From Sperchopsis tessellata (lineage: Eukaryota > Arthropoda > Insecta > Coleoptera > Hydrophilidae), in the NCBI GenBank assembly GCA_033557685.1, contig JAWQRN010000675.1, forward strand, positions 1-27,302: a stretch of DNA of 27,302 nucleotides, written 5' to 3'. The notes below the pieces were generated by a model. It did no database searches. It was given only the letters and a program-made list of their open reading frames with translations, and was not told the DNA's origin. A program made the translations under genes and the position numbers. Below are positions 1-9,789 of the stretch, one piece after another. Numbering within the stretch: position 1 is the stretch's first letter; each line of letters opens with the position of its first letter.

Positions 1-583
1 AGTTCGTCCGGAAAAGTGCACTGCAGCTCTCTTGTTCCTAACAGTGAAACATTCAGTGAAAAATATGTTTTGGGGCTGTTTTTCATATATGGGAACAGGA
101 AAACTTACACTTATCGAAGGCATTATGAACAGTGAAAAATATAAAGCGATGTTAGAAACATGTTTGTCCAGAGGACTGGAAAGAGTTCAAGCAGTTGGCG
201 AACCAATCTTCCAGCAAGATACAGCACCATGTCATGTTTTCAAGAAGATATTGAAATATTTCAATGACAATCAGGTGACCCTTCTAGATTGGCCTGGAGA
301 CTCACCAGACCTTAATGCCGTTGAGAAACTTGTGGTCTAAACAACAAAGTCTAAGATGATTGAAGCTGTCATTCAGGTGTGGTTCCGAAATGAAAAAAAT
401 CAAGGAGGATTGCAAAAAATAATTGACTCTATGCCAAAACGAGTTGAAGCCGTAATGCAAGCCAGTGAGGGACATATCCTCTATTGAATAACACTAAAAG
501 ATATAAACTAGTACTGTATATATTTCTTTCTTTCAATAAACGATATTTAATATAAATCTGCCTGTGTTCACATTATTTCGCAC
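1..583 (+). pseudogene. Tc1-type transposase (DD34E), C-terminal part with 3' end, copy 1
   Basis: This is the C-terminal half of a Tc1-family cut-and-paste transposase; the window edge cuts off its N-terminus. The frame is open from base 2 to a stop at 338-340. It carries MFWGCFS, FQQDTAPCH and SPDLNAVEKL. The Asp of QQD (218-220) and the Glu of VEK (323-325) are separated by 34 residues, the DD34E spacing of Tc1 elements. About one inserted base near 330 shifts the frame, because the expected ENLW continues as LW in the next frame. The rest of the tail, with DSMPKRVEAVMQA, is readable to a stop at 485-487. The sequence after the stop matches copy 2 at 3080-4072 until about 583, which I take as the element's 3' end. 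The frameshift makes it inactive. Family assignment is secure; the exact end is not. Confidence 0.9.
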
Positions 584-739
584 ATTTATGTACAATATTG
601 AAAAAATGCTGCAATATTAAGTCGAATTTCATGTTTGGGATCCAATCGGGTACAGATTACAAATAATATTGGTTAGAAGTGTTAAAATTGCTTCTGAAAA
701 ATAAATATACCATTGGAGATGGAAATGGATACAGTTCAA

Positions 740-1320
740 CACAAGTACACCAATAGTTAGGAAGAATGTACTGTGCCATACACATTCAAAATCTCAGTAT
801 TTTTAAACAATTCCTACGTCGGGTAAAGCCTAGGTTTGTTAAACAGTGTCTTCAATGCATATTTCTGAACCACTTCTACGTTAGTTATTATGTTGCTCTA
901 TGCAGAACCCCAACAAACTATGCCTTAGCGGATCACTGACTATGATAAAGCATAATAAACACGTTTTAATATATTCCTCTCAAAGATATTTTGCAGCTGT
1001 CTATATTTGGAAATTGTCATCCATCCTTACTCTCTTCACCAATTCTAACACCTAAAAACTTTATACTGTCAGTTATTTCAATTTTAGGTCATTTGCACTA
1101 GTCCGAATTGCAATTTTGTGTATGTACTTTATTTTTTACAATATCGAATAAGCCAGGAGATGTTTATATTTCATATTCAACGACAATAGATTCCAATCAA
1201 GCCAAAACTTCACCTTCATACGGTACATGTCTAGTATTTGTCTGACTGCAAGGAGATACTAAAGCTAAGATTTGTAGGATCCGTGTAAAATATCATATCG
1301 TTTCTTCTATGTACTTTGGG
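740..1320 (-). pseudogene. CR1/Jockey-like LINE reverse transcriptase, C-terminal remnant
   Basis: On the minus strand, pieces in several frames read like the end of a CR1/Jockey-type non-LTR reverse transcriptase. They include WLDWNLLSLNMKYK, which resembles the segment just after the YADD box, then FLGVRIGEES, resembling the FLGV/YLGV motif. Next come a YAL-x-S-x-I-like stretch and VVQKYALKTLFNKPRLYPT, which resembles the LQKKALR-type thumb segment of these elements. The YADD box itself was not found. Stops and frameshifts interrupt it throughout, so it is an old, non-functional fragment. The order of motifs on one strand supports one element rather than chance matches. Clade is an inference from motif flavour. 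An RTE-like 3' end in the same orientation abuts it at about 1335. Confidence 0.6.
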
Positions 1321-1334
1321 TTATGGTAGGAGAG

Positions 1335-1855
1335 GCCTATAAATGATCGTCATTATTATCAGCCGTCATTCATCTACTGATAGACGAAGGCGTTCCCAAT
1401 TTCGTTCTTCTCCCAAACAAATTCTCTATCCAACTTGTCATTTATCTTGTTCTTACATTGTTTCTCGGTTCCCACAAGGCAAATACCTTTGATCATCGAT
1501 AATCTTTTCACCTTCCAAGATGTCCTCTCCATTACCCCTTCTGCATATTCATTGTCACTATAATATCCCTGACCATAGTCTTATTTATTTCCACCCTAGA
1601 TCATAGTAGCATACGTCATGAAAGCCATCTGCAAATTAAATATGTTGTTTAATTGACCATTTATACTCCATACAATGTTTGTTCTTCGGGCTACATACAA
1701 AGAAATATCTCCATCCACCACCGGTATGAGCTGAATGTTACGGTTTTTATGAGTGTAACCCAATGTAGACATAGACTGGCTTTACCAATTCATTGAGCTT
1801 TACTTTTCTTTCATCAAGTTGTATAATAAGGTCTTCATTTTCGCATGATGATTGG
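1335..1855 (-). pseudogene. RTE-like LINE, C-terminal and 3' end remnant
   Basis: Minus-strand fragments across frames match the C-terminal region of insect RTE-like LINE polyproteins. Examples are a YVYIG/YLG-type segment near 1770, then ARRTNIVWSINGQLNNIFN, then AFMTY (the LTYGAE position). After these come a WRGHLGR segment (the WAGHxAR position), WEPRNN and MTSWIENL. The reading runs into FVYQ and MNDG near a stop, followed by a TGATAATAATGACG tail (about 1335-1360 on the minus strand). That tail resembles the TGATGA-rich 3' end typical of RTE elements. At least three frame changes and several stops are present, so it is inactive. The pieces are in the right order with about the right spacing. 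I am fairly sure of an RTE-type LINE and unsure of the 5' limit. Confidence 0.65.
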
Positions 1856-2042
1856 AACATAATAATGTTATTTTATAGATATTATGAGCGAATTTATTGT
1901 TTTATGCTAGTTCTATAGTGTAAGTTGCGAAGAAAAATATGCTGTTTTAAAAAATAAAAAAGTAACTTTCCCAAAAACCTTATACTCACAAGTCTAAATT
2001 AAAGTTTAAACCAAACAGTTCGTGGAAATATAAAATATTTTC

Positions 2043-2067
<25 letters not shown>
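2043..2067. repeat. (AT)n microsatellite
   Basis: An uninterrupted alternation of A and T about 24 bases long, followed by TATATGTATATAC. Confidence 0.95.
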
Positions 2068-2073
<6 letters not shown>

Positions 2074-2610
2074 CAAGTATTAGTAAAAATAATGCTAAAA
2101 TACAATTATACTAGTTTTTATGATTATAAATGGATATATGAAACATATAAATTTCATGGTTCTTGTTTAAACACTATTTATGTATTTATGCATATGTATG
2201 AATGTGAATATATTTATTAAATTTTACACTGGAGGGCACCCTTGAGGTATGAATATTAACCGTTCTCGTATGTCTGCTATATATAATTTTTATATTATTT
2301 GCAAGAGGATAAAATAAGAAACTTTACCTTTTAATTCACACTAACAAGCAGAAATCTAACATACATACATTGGTTTTCTTGTATACATTTGGATGTACAT
2401 ATTACTCCATCGTATTTTAAATTATAGCAAATAATTCAAAATACTAGCTCTTAGATAGGTCTCACATTAAATTAAACGGTAGAACACAGTTCTTAATTTT
2501 TCTAAAAATCAGTTTGAAATAAAAAATAGAGAATCTGAAACTTCCCACTACCGGTCTATCTAATATGGATATCTAGCTTACTAAGCTGAATTACTTTACA
2601 TTCATAGCTA

Positions 2611-2769
2611 TTATTTACAGGTTTTTTGTACCTTGACATAGGGTAGGTCATTTACGTTGGGATAAATTACCCCTCGTCTGGAATCAAAAACCATCACCAC
2701 ACGTACATAATCCCAGATCTGAGCTATGGAAACTGGTTTAATTAACATAAGGGAAAGACAATACTCTAA
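2611..2769 (-). other. Short open frame, possible exon, unidentified
   Basis: The minus strand is open from about 2769 to a stop at 2611-2613, with an ATG at 2748-2746. It encodes a stretch including IWDYVRVVMVFDSRRGVIYP. I do not recognise the protein. Inside it, 2732-2632 is preceded on the minus strand by a pyrimidine-containing tract ending in CAG and is followed by GTACAA, so a 101-base exon is possible. The composition is less AT-rich than the surroundings. The evidence is thin; an open frame of this size can occur by chance. Confidence 0.2.
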
Positions 2770-3079
2770 CCCTCAAATCTTATAATCGACATCCTGTTAA
2801 AGCCGTCCTCCTTCTCCTTTACGCAATATCTGAAATATTCGTATAAAAAAATTAGTTGTGTATTTATATATTCTGGCATACTTGGAAACCTACAAAAATT
2901 GATTATGTAGGGTTGGATTGGATTATTTGAAGGAAGAGTGTGTAATATGTTACATTATTTACGTACGATGAAAAATAAGCAATTCTGAAAGCATACATGC
3001 TTCTTACATCTTATTAATATCTGGACAATTATATATTTGTATGTTTCCTAAAATGTTATTAAAGAGGAAACATTGCTAG

Positions 3080-4072
3080 TGAGTGTGTCTTGAGCTTGGG
3101 AGCTGTAAAAAAGATAAACAATCAAAAAAGGGAGACTGGATTAATTGAAGTTCAACGAAAGGGGAAATGTGGAAGAATAAGGCAAACAACTCCTCGAGAT
3201 GAATCGTTTCTTTTCAGAAATAGCAAATTCAACCCTAGAAAGTAAGATTTAGAAAAAGCTGGAGTAAAAATTCACGACATCTCATTTAGTAAACGCCTTC
3301 TAGAAGGGGGAAGAAAAGCGGCCTCAAAAAAAAACTTCTGACGGAGGCTATGATGAAAATAGACTGTCTTGGGCCAAAAAAAATATGCTCATTGGATATA
3401 AGCTCACTGGGGAAATGTCTTGTTCTCTGATGAGACACACTTTCTGGTGCAAGGGTACCGATCACATTTCAGTGCGGAAAAGTTGGACGAAAATTTGACT
3501 GCAGCTCACTTGAACAGTGAAATATTCAGTAAAAAAGATGTTTTGGGGCAGTTTTTAATATATATGGGAACAGAAAAACTTATACCCATCTAAGGCATGA
3601 TGAACAGTGAACATTATAAAGCGTTGTTAGAAACATGTTTGTCCAGAGAACTGCAAAGAGTTCAAGCAGTTGGCGAACCAATCTTCCAGCAAGATACAGC
3701 ACCATGTCATGTTTTCAAGAATATGTTGAAATATTCCAAGGACAAAAAGATGACTCTTCCCGGTTGGCCTGGAAACTCATCTTAATCCCATTGAGAACTT
3801 GTGGTTTACATACAAGGCCACATTGCTAAACACTTATTGATCAGCAAAAGCTAAGATAATTGACGATGTCATTCCGGTGTTGTTCATTGAAAATTGCAAA
3901 AAATTAATTGACTTTATGCCAAAACGAGTTGAAGCCGTAATACAAGCCAGAAGGGGATGTATCCACTAATGAATAACACTAAAAGATATATAATCTAGTA
4001 ATGTATATATTCTTTTGTTTCAATAAACGATAATTAATATAAATCTGCCTGTGCTTACATTAATTCACACAA
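3080..4072 (+). pseudogene. Tc1-type transposase (DD34E), near full-length broken copy 2
   Basis: This is a longer copy of the element seen at 1-583. It starts in the DNA-binding part with GAVKKINNQKRETG and the linker KGKCGRIRQTTPRDE, both typical of Tc1 second helix-turn-helix regions. It continues through NPRK, an in-frame stop (TAA), KRLLEGGRKA, another stop and a frame change. The catalytic core begins at SDETHFLVQG (first Asp at 3429-3431) and continues to FQQDTAPCH (second Asp at 3693-3695). Near 3780 a small deletion removes the Pro-Asp of the SPDLNPIENLW block and shifts the frame, but LNPIENLW is readable. The C-terminus with MPKRVEAVIQA ends at a stop at 3967-3969. The 3' non-coding end matches copy 1 to about 4072. 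I could not find the 5' inverted repeat. It is inactive. Confidence 0.9.
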
Positions 4073-4825
4073 TACTGCAATTTGCGGGTTATTGTTGTGT
4101 TTATAAAACAGCTGATTTTTTTAAAGAAGTGTTTAACATTTATGAAATAATAATAACATATAATTCATTACATGTTGGTCATATTAATAGTTGTAGTATT
4201 TGAAGTGAACAGTTATTAAAAATAAACGATTTATTTATGTTTAATTTTATGCCATGGTAAAAGTTAATTTGTATAACAAATACGTCCGTATGTTAAATTG
4301 AATTTCATATGCATAAAGGACATATTATGCGGTTTTAAAATATTCATGAAATCGTGTTTACATTGTAATATGAGCAAGCTGCTTAATGTTTTTGGAATTA
4401 CGTCTGCATGGATTTTTTAATTACTACTCCTATGAAATACCAGTTCTTAGTAATAGAGGCAGTTTCAATAAAATTTGTTGGCACGTCTGATACCGTGTCC
4501 AGAAACTATGCACAATGAACAGTATTACATATTGCTGAAGACTATTCCATTTCATATTGTGATTGCAAATATAATATTCCAACACATATATTATATACAA
4601 ATACAGTACAAAAACTAGAAATATTAAGATTTGTTACTTATTATTAAATTATTATATAATAAACAACCTATTTAGTATATTAGTTGCGTATTTCAATATA
4701 CTCAGATACATTTTAATAGGGAGTACAAGCAATTTCAATAGGAATGCAAAAATAATAGTATCATTTGGCAGCCCAGAATTAAAAAATTACAATTATTTCC
4801 GAAATAAATAGAAACAGTATTGATA
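4073..4825. other. AT-rich spacer, nothing recognised
   Basis: This stretch is strongly AT-rich. No coding motif, RNA gene or clear repeat was seen on either strand. Confidence 0.6.
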
Positions 4826-5072
4826 TTATCTTCAGGTTTTCCGAAAGATAGCCTTGTGTAGGCTTTAGTTTTAGCCGACGTTTTGTTCACCGTTGCAGAG
4901 GCCATTGTCAAGACCTGTAGCTCTTAAAAGTGCTAATTATAGATTGCCATGTAGCTTTTAAAAGCACTTTTAAGAGCTATAGGTCTTGTCAATGTCCCCT
5001 GCAACGGTGGACGAAACGTCGGCTTAATCTAAAACCTACACATGGTTATCTCCCGGAAAACCTGAAGATATT
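4826..5072. mobile_element. Palindromic fold-back (MITE-like) element, copy 1
   Basis: Two long inverted arms face each other across a loop of about 28 bases: left arm about 4826-4934, right arm about 4963-5072. The left arm reads ATCTTCAGGTTTTCCG, then CCGACGTTTTGTTC and CCGTTGCAG. The right arm returns as CTGCAACGG, GACGAAACGTCGG and CGGAAAACCTGAAGAT. The arms differ at scattered positions, so they have diverged since insertion. There is no coding capacity. The same arms occur at 8283-8630. Such a structure would form a long hairpin in RNA or single-stranded DNA. It fits a non-autonomous fold-back or MITE class element; the mobilising transposase is unknown. Confidence 0.85.
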
Positions 5073-6063
5073 TACTGTGACCGTGGAAGTCTATGCACTG
5101 AATTAGCATTGATATTTTTAAATTGTAGACTTGTCTATAAAATGATAATATGTTAGTTTAAGTTTTCTATTTTATTTTTATATGTCGTTTCTATATCCCA
5201 ATACTAGAGCCATCAGCAGATACGTTAATTTGTCACCTATGGAAGAATACTTCTATTCATCAGCACAACTTCATCCCCTATTGAAAATATACAGAAAGTC
5301 TTGTGAAAAGAGTATATTAATTTTAAAGTTCAGCAATTTTTGAAATGTGCTACAATAATTGAGTAGATCTAAAATACAGAAACGACTCAACACAGTTCAC
5401 CTTTTAGTAAGTAACGTTTTAGAAATTTGAAAATAAGAAGGGTACATAATGGCATTATTCTATAAAGTACATGTATTAAGCCTAGATTCGATCCGATCGT
5501 GAGTATTTGCTTACTATAATTGAATGTAACCTCACATCTCGACAACAAGAGAAAATTTAAAATGTTTGTAAAAACTAAAAGCGTTATTTTAGGGTACTGC
5601 GGAAAGGTAGGCTTCTTAAAATGTTTCTTGATAATTTTAACCTTGTTTTCTGAATATTTTTATTGAAATAATTTCCTTGAGGTGTAGCATAAAACAAAAT
5701 ATCAAATTAAAAAAGAAAAACACCAATAAAAAGTTTCGTTAAAAAACATAGGCTGGCTCAGATTTCAGTTATTTCATTAGCAATTAGTGGTATAAATCGC
5801 CATACATGTAGGTTATTATTTGTCAGGTTTTCATCAATTGCTATAAAAGTAAACTTAGACATAAATTTTACTTCAGTTTCTGACCAATTCAGTGTAGCTA
5901 GGTAAAAAAAAAACTGACAATTTCGTGACGTAATTGTATCGAAAGTGTTCGTGTTTGAACATGATTGAACTAATGCGATTGTACATTTCAAGCTAATATT
6001 GCTAGTGGTTAGTTAGCTTATTAGAAAGATAACATATATTTGCGTGTAAACTTTGCATTGAAA
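5073..6063. other. Spacer upstream of the mariner remnant
   Basis: No gene was recognised. The last 100-200 bases before 6064 probably include the mariner 5' non-coding region. A run of nine or ten A following GCTAGGT near 5900 could be a degraded terminal repeat, but I could not pair it convincingly with a partner. Confidence 0.4.
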
Positions 6064-7080
6064 ATGAGCATTCAAAATTTAGAGCAGCATATTAATATCA
6101 AATTTTGTGTGAAATTCGGAAAACCACAACCAAAACGTTAGAAGTGATAAAATTGGTATATGGTGAATATATTTTAAAAAAGTCGATTATGTTTTAGTGG
6201 CATAAGATGGTCGAGAAGATGAGCAGATGACCCCAGAAGTGGAGTGCAAAAAAAACAACAATTAAGGACACTAATATAATATAGTGCGAAATGCGATAGG
6301 GTCCGATAGACGACTAAGTGTGAGATTGATAGTTGAAGAATTTCATATTAATTGAAAAACAGACTAATTTTAACTGCAGAACTGGGCATGATAAATATTT
6401 CAGCGAAGATCTCGGATCATGACGGATGATCGAAAGCAGCGACAGCTTGAACTTTCGACTGATCTTTCTTCAAATATCTACCTGTTTCCAAGAATATTTA
6501 CGAGCGATGAAAGTTGGTGCTTCCAGTATGACCCAGAATAAAAACATCGTAGCATGTAGTGGAAAAGACCTGGTTCACCATGCGCTAAAAGAGCAAACAT
6601 GTCACGATCATATATTAAGAACATGGTGTGTTTCTTCGACCACAAGGGACAAGTCCATCAAGAATTTATTAAATTGTAACAAACAGTACACTAGTTATGC
6701 TATTTAGAGGTGGATAGAAGGAGAAGACCCGAATTATGGCTTGACAAGGGGATTATTCATGATCATATTTCAACAAATTACAATGCCTTCACTGTGAGAG
6801 ACTTTATGGCAAAAGATCTATTAACGAATTAGATCATCCTACTTATTCACCTGACTTAGCGCCGTGTGATTTCTGGTTATTTTTAAAATTAAAAGCTGCT
6901 CTGAAGGGCGAAGATTTTCCAATATACTTGATATGGAACAGAATGTGAGACAAGTACAATATCCCGGAAGATGAGTTCCAGGTCTGCTTCCAGAAATGAA
7001 TGCCGTTAAATTCATTACATAGATACACAAGTGGAGTATTTTAAAGACGATAGTAGCCACTAGTGTACAGTACCACATGT
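6064..7080 (+). pseudogene. mariner transposase, decayed
   Basis: This is a mariner-family transposase wreck. It starts at ATG 6064 with a helix-turn-helix region reading EQHINIKFCVKFGK. After a one-base shift it continues as KLVYGEY and a WHK motif (usually EWHKRF). At 6417-6543 a clean stretch contains MTDDRKQRQLEL and TSDESWCFQYDPE, the first catalytic block (Asp at 6506-6508; the family norm is GDESW). The second block, normally HHDNAPAH, is degraded to a II-HDH-like form near 6750. The third block is well kept as YSPDLAPCDFWLF (Asp at 6868-6870), followed by KLKAALKGEDF. The C-terminus can be followed to VEYFKDDS at about 7050. Stops and frameshifts are frequent, so it is dead. Family is certain; the subfamily is not assigned. 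Confidence 0.9.
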
Positions 7081-7400
7081 ATATTTTTTTAAAGATGCAT
7101 TCCTGGAATTAAGCTATCACACCTCGTATATCAAAATATATTCCTTCCTATGCACTTTAGTTGAGATATAATTTCAAATCATTCCATTGGGTTCATTAAC
7201 AATATTATTCTATTATTTTGACAGTTGCTGTAGGTGCCATCATATTTTAAATTTCAGAAAAAATTGAAACTGAAATTGTTTACTATATAGATTATGATAC
7301 CCCATTGCAAAGCTAAAGACATCTTGTTTTTTTTTTTGTATAGCGATGGAAATTAGAAAGTTTATTACGCCATTTTTTAAACAGTCCCTGGAAATGATGG
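7081..7400. other. Short spacer, nothing recognised
   Basis: AT-rich sequence with an 11-base T run near 7327. It may include the mariner 3' non-coding end. No gene was seen. Confidence 0.5.
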
Positions 7401-7850
7401 TTAATTCTGTATTACATCTCCCATAGAGGTTTTAATCAGGGAGAGATCAGAAGGATATAATGAGGAGCAGAAAAAAAAAGCCAGAGCCAAAGTCGCAGAC
7501 AAAGGGCAAGAGAAGTGGAGAAATGACACCTACGGACAATGGACATATAGCTTGATCCCGAACATCCGAACTTGGATTGACAGACTGTATGGCGAGGTAG
7601 ATTATTACCTGACTGAATCCCTCTCCCACCTACGGTGGAGAGATAGATGTCGTTGGCCATACGTATGCTCCAGATGGAATTAAACCAGAAGCGAGTACAC
7701 CATAGCAACTGGAAGGGCATTCTCTGCAGAAAATATGACAGAAGGATTTGTCGTGTTGGAAGAAACCTGGAAACTTACCGCGTGGTAAGAGAAATTATCG
7801 AAACCAAAGATAAAAATAGCAGGAGATGATGGACACATTTATCTACTGTA
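7400..7850 (+). pseudogene. R1-clade LINE ORF2, C-terminal remnant
   Basis: This is the C-terminus of an R1/LOA-type non-LTR retrotransposon polyprotein, downstream of the reverse transcriptase. One frame is open from about 7400 to a stop at 7681-7683. It includes PIEVLIRERSEGY, EKWRNDTYGQWTYSLIPN, then TWIDRLYGEVDYYLTE. The WxYxLIPxxxxW...GEVxYYLTQ signature is characteristic of this clade. After YLTE there is an apparent deletion of the zinc-knuckle segment (normally LTGHG followed by Cys/His residues). The reading resumes as CSRWN, a stop, then GRAFSAENMTEG and LEETWK, matching the family's extreme C-terminus. A second stop and frame change follow. It is 5'-truncated and inactive. The G-rich stretch 7870-7930 may be its 3' untranslated end. 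Confidence 0.8.
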
Positions 7851-8124
7851 AGTAAACGCCTTCACAGATGGCAGGGGGGAGGGGTAGGAATCCGGAACTA
7901 CCCGTTGGGTCATACTGGCGGGGGTCTTTTGTAAGATTTTTCATTCTCCACCTATAAAAAATTTTCAGTATTATTAAAACCAGTAATATGTATCTCATAT
8001 GGTTTCAAGGTCCTTAAGGTACAAGCACACGTATATCGGTACACATTCTTGTAGAGGAATGGTAAATCGCGAATAAACTTATAGGTAAATATAAGGTTAT
8101 AACATATGTACGATATTAAAAGAG

Positions 8125-8204
8125 CACTCAGTTCAATGTAGTAGACTTCCATAAGTATTACTTATATGAATGGTGTATCCAGGTGGAAACCGTGTAGAGG
8201 CTCT
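8125..8204. repeat. Two-block repeat, copy 1
   Basis: Block A (8125-8173, containing TAGACTTCC and TTATATGAATGG) is followed immediately by block B (8176-8204, containing TCCAGGTGGAAACCG). Both recur at 19674-19753. There block A has the same orientation but block B is reverse-complemented. It is non-coding. I do not know the family. Confidence 0.6.
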
Positions 8205-8282
8205 GAAAAGTGTCGACGTTTCTTTCACTTTTGCAAGGGATATTTTTGAGGCAAGTGATGTTACTTCAACGAATTAATAAAT

Positions 8283-8630
8283 TTTTCGGGAGATAACCGA
8301 ATGTTGGCTGTTCTTTTCGCCGACGTTTCGTCCTCCGTTGCAGGGGACATTATCAAGGCATGTAGCCCTTAAAAGTGCTAATAAAGATTGCCATATAGTT
8401 CTAAAATGTGCTAGAAGCAGGTACTGATAGGCTCTAAAAATGCTAAGTATAGACGGACATGCAGCTCTCAGAAATAGTAGTCTTAGAATAACAGAGCAAC
8501 ATGTCAGTCTATACTTAACACTTTTAAAGCTGGTCGATACCCACATCTTCCACTCTTTAGAGCTATCTGAACTGAAACGTCGGAAAAAAGAAAGCCAACA
8601 TACGGTAATCTCCAGGAAAACCCGAAGATT
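8283..8630. mobile_element. Palindromic fold-back element, copy 2
   Basis: This shares arms with the element at 4826-5072. The left arm is GGGAGATAACCGAATGTTGGC, TCGCCGACGTTTCGTCC and CGTTGCAGGGGACATTATCAAGGC. The right arm returns as AAACGTCGG, GCCAACATACGGTAATCTCC and CCCGAAGATTTT. The left arm has lost about eight bases relative to the right arm. The interior holds diverged units of about 30-34 bases resembling TAGCTCTTAAAAGTGCTAA and an inner inverted repeat (GTATAGACGGACATG against CATGTCAGTCTATAC). It is longer than copy 1, apparently because of these internal units. No protein is encoded; open frames here are by-products of the palindrome. Confidence 0.8.
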
Positions 8631-8639
8631 TTGCGTTAT

Positions 8640-9590
8640 TTAGTTTAAAATTGTCGTGTTAACCGAATATTACTAAATTTTCCAAGGAAATGTGTAGGAA
8701 TGATGTATACAATCTATTATTGCAACATCTTATTTATTAATTTCATTCATAGGATAGTAATAGGATACATTGATAAAGCTAATAGATATATTGTTTAAGT
8801 TAGTATGATGTAAACGATATTCTTAACTACTGGTGTTGAGATCTTTCTTTCTCCGTCCTCAAAGTATATTCATATTACAAAGTTAGTTTTGCCATTCTTC
8901 ACCAATATACTTTTAGATTTGATTATTTAAATGCACATAACAACAGAGTTTTAATCACCATATAAAAATGCAATCTCATTGGAAAACTTAACTGAAGTAT
9001 GTGATAAAACGTGAGTGGATAATTTAAGATTCATATCATTTGACTATATTCTAGTCACGAAACCTACTATTACACGTTATTATGATACATGACTTTACCG
9101 TGCGAGTAATACCTTACCTTTCTAGAATTTTGTGAAGCTATCCAATCGTTATAAAAAAGAGTAGAGAAGTCCTATGTTAATGTTACCACATACTTACTAC
9201 AAGTTTTAGGAGCTGTGGTTATCTTCTAAATTTCATTATTAATGATTTAATTTGAAACTACATTGTGACAGAACAAAATTTATTGCTGCAGTTTTTGTTA
9301 AATATTAAGTTATATTTTGAAGTCTTATATGGATTAGAAAATACCGTTGATCTTAACTATTGACAGGAATTAGTAATTTAACAGTTTCAAGATATTAAGC
9401 CAATTAATAAAAAAAATATTAATTGTATTCATACATATGTAATTAACATTATATATCATATGTAGATTATGTAGGCTTTTGTTATGCACATTGTGCATTT
9501 ATGTAAGAAGAAAAAAAATATGTCTAATCTTTTAACCTTTTTCCATACTACTAATTTTATTGTGTTGTACACGTTGTTTAAAGTTGCAAT
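8640..9590. other. AT-rich spacer, nothing recognised
   Basis: AT-rich DNA with no coding motif or clear repeat seen on either strand. It ends at the candidate left boundary of the piggyBac element. Confidence 0.55.
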
Positions 9591-9789
9591 ACTTAACCCT
9601 AATTAACCTGAATCTATCTTTTTTTCATTTTCCAAATTTCAATGTAAGCATATTTTAAATTTAAGAAAGTTTGTCTTAGCAACAATTAGCTTCATTAGGA
9701 TATTAAATAATAGATAAGTAATAATTATTATTTATTTATTATAGAAATATAGGCCATATTCAAAAGAAATATTATCTTCTACTATATTC

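Larger units (their letters stand above)
1860..3080. other. AT-rich spacer without a recognised gene
   Basis: This is mostly AT-rich DNA with short homopolymers. It contains an (AT)n run at 2043-2067. A less AT-rich patch at about 2611-2790 holds a short minus-strand open frame, listed separately. I recognise no transposase or reverse transcriptase motif in the remainder. Confidence 0.6.

Noticed and set aside
5890..5915. Possible mariner terminal repeat with an A run
   Set aside because: A partner near 7320 has only a homopolymer in common; the match is not distinctive.
6426..6707. 93-codon open frame inside the mariner region
   Set aside because: It is in the wrong frame; the true transposase reading at 6417-6543 uses the neighbouring frame with SDESWCFQYDPE.
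7436..7720. Minus-strand open frames over 7436-7720
   Set aside because: They are antisense shadows of the R1-type LINE fragment.
8274..8643. Open frames on both strands over 8274-8643
   Set aside because: They are by-products of the palindromic fold-back element, whose arms read the same way on both strands.
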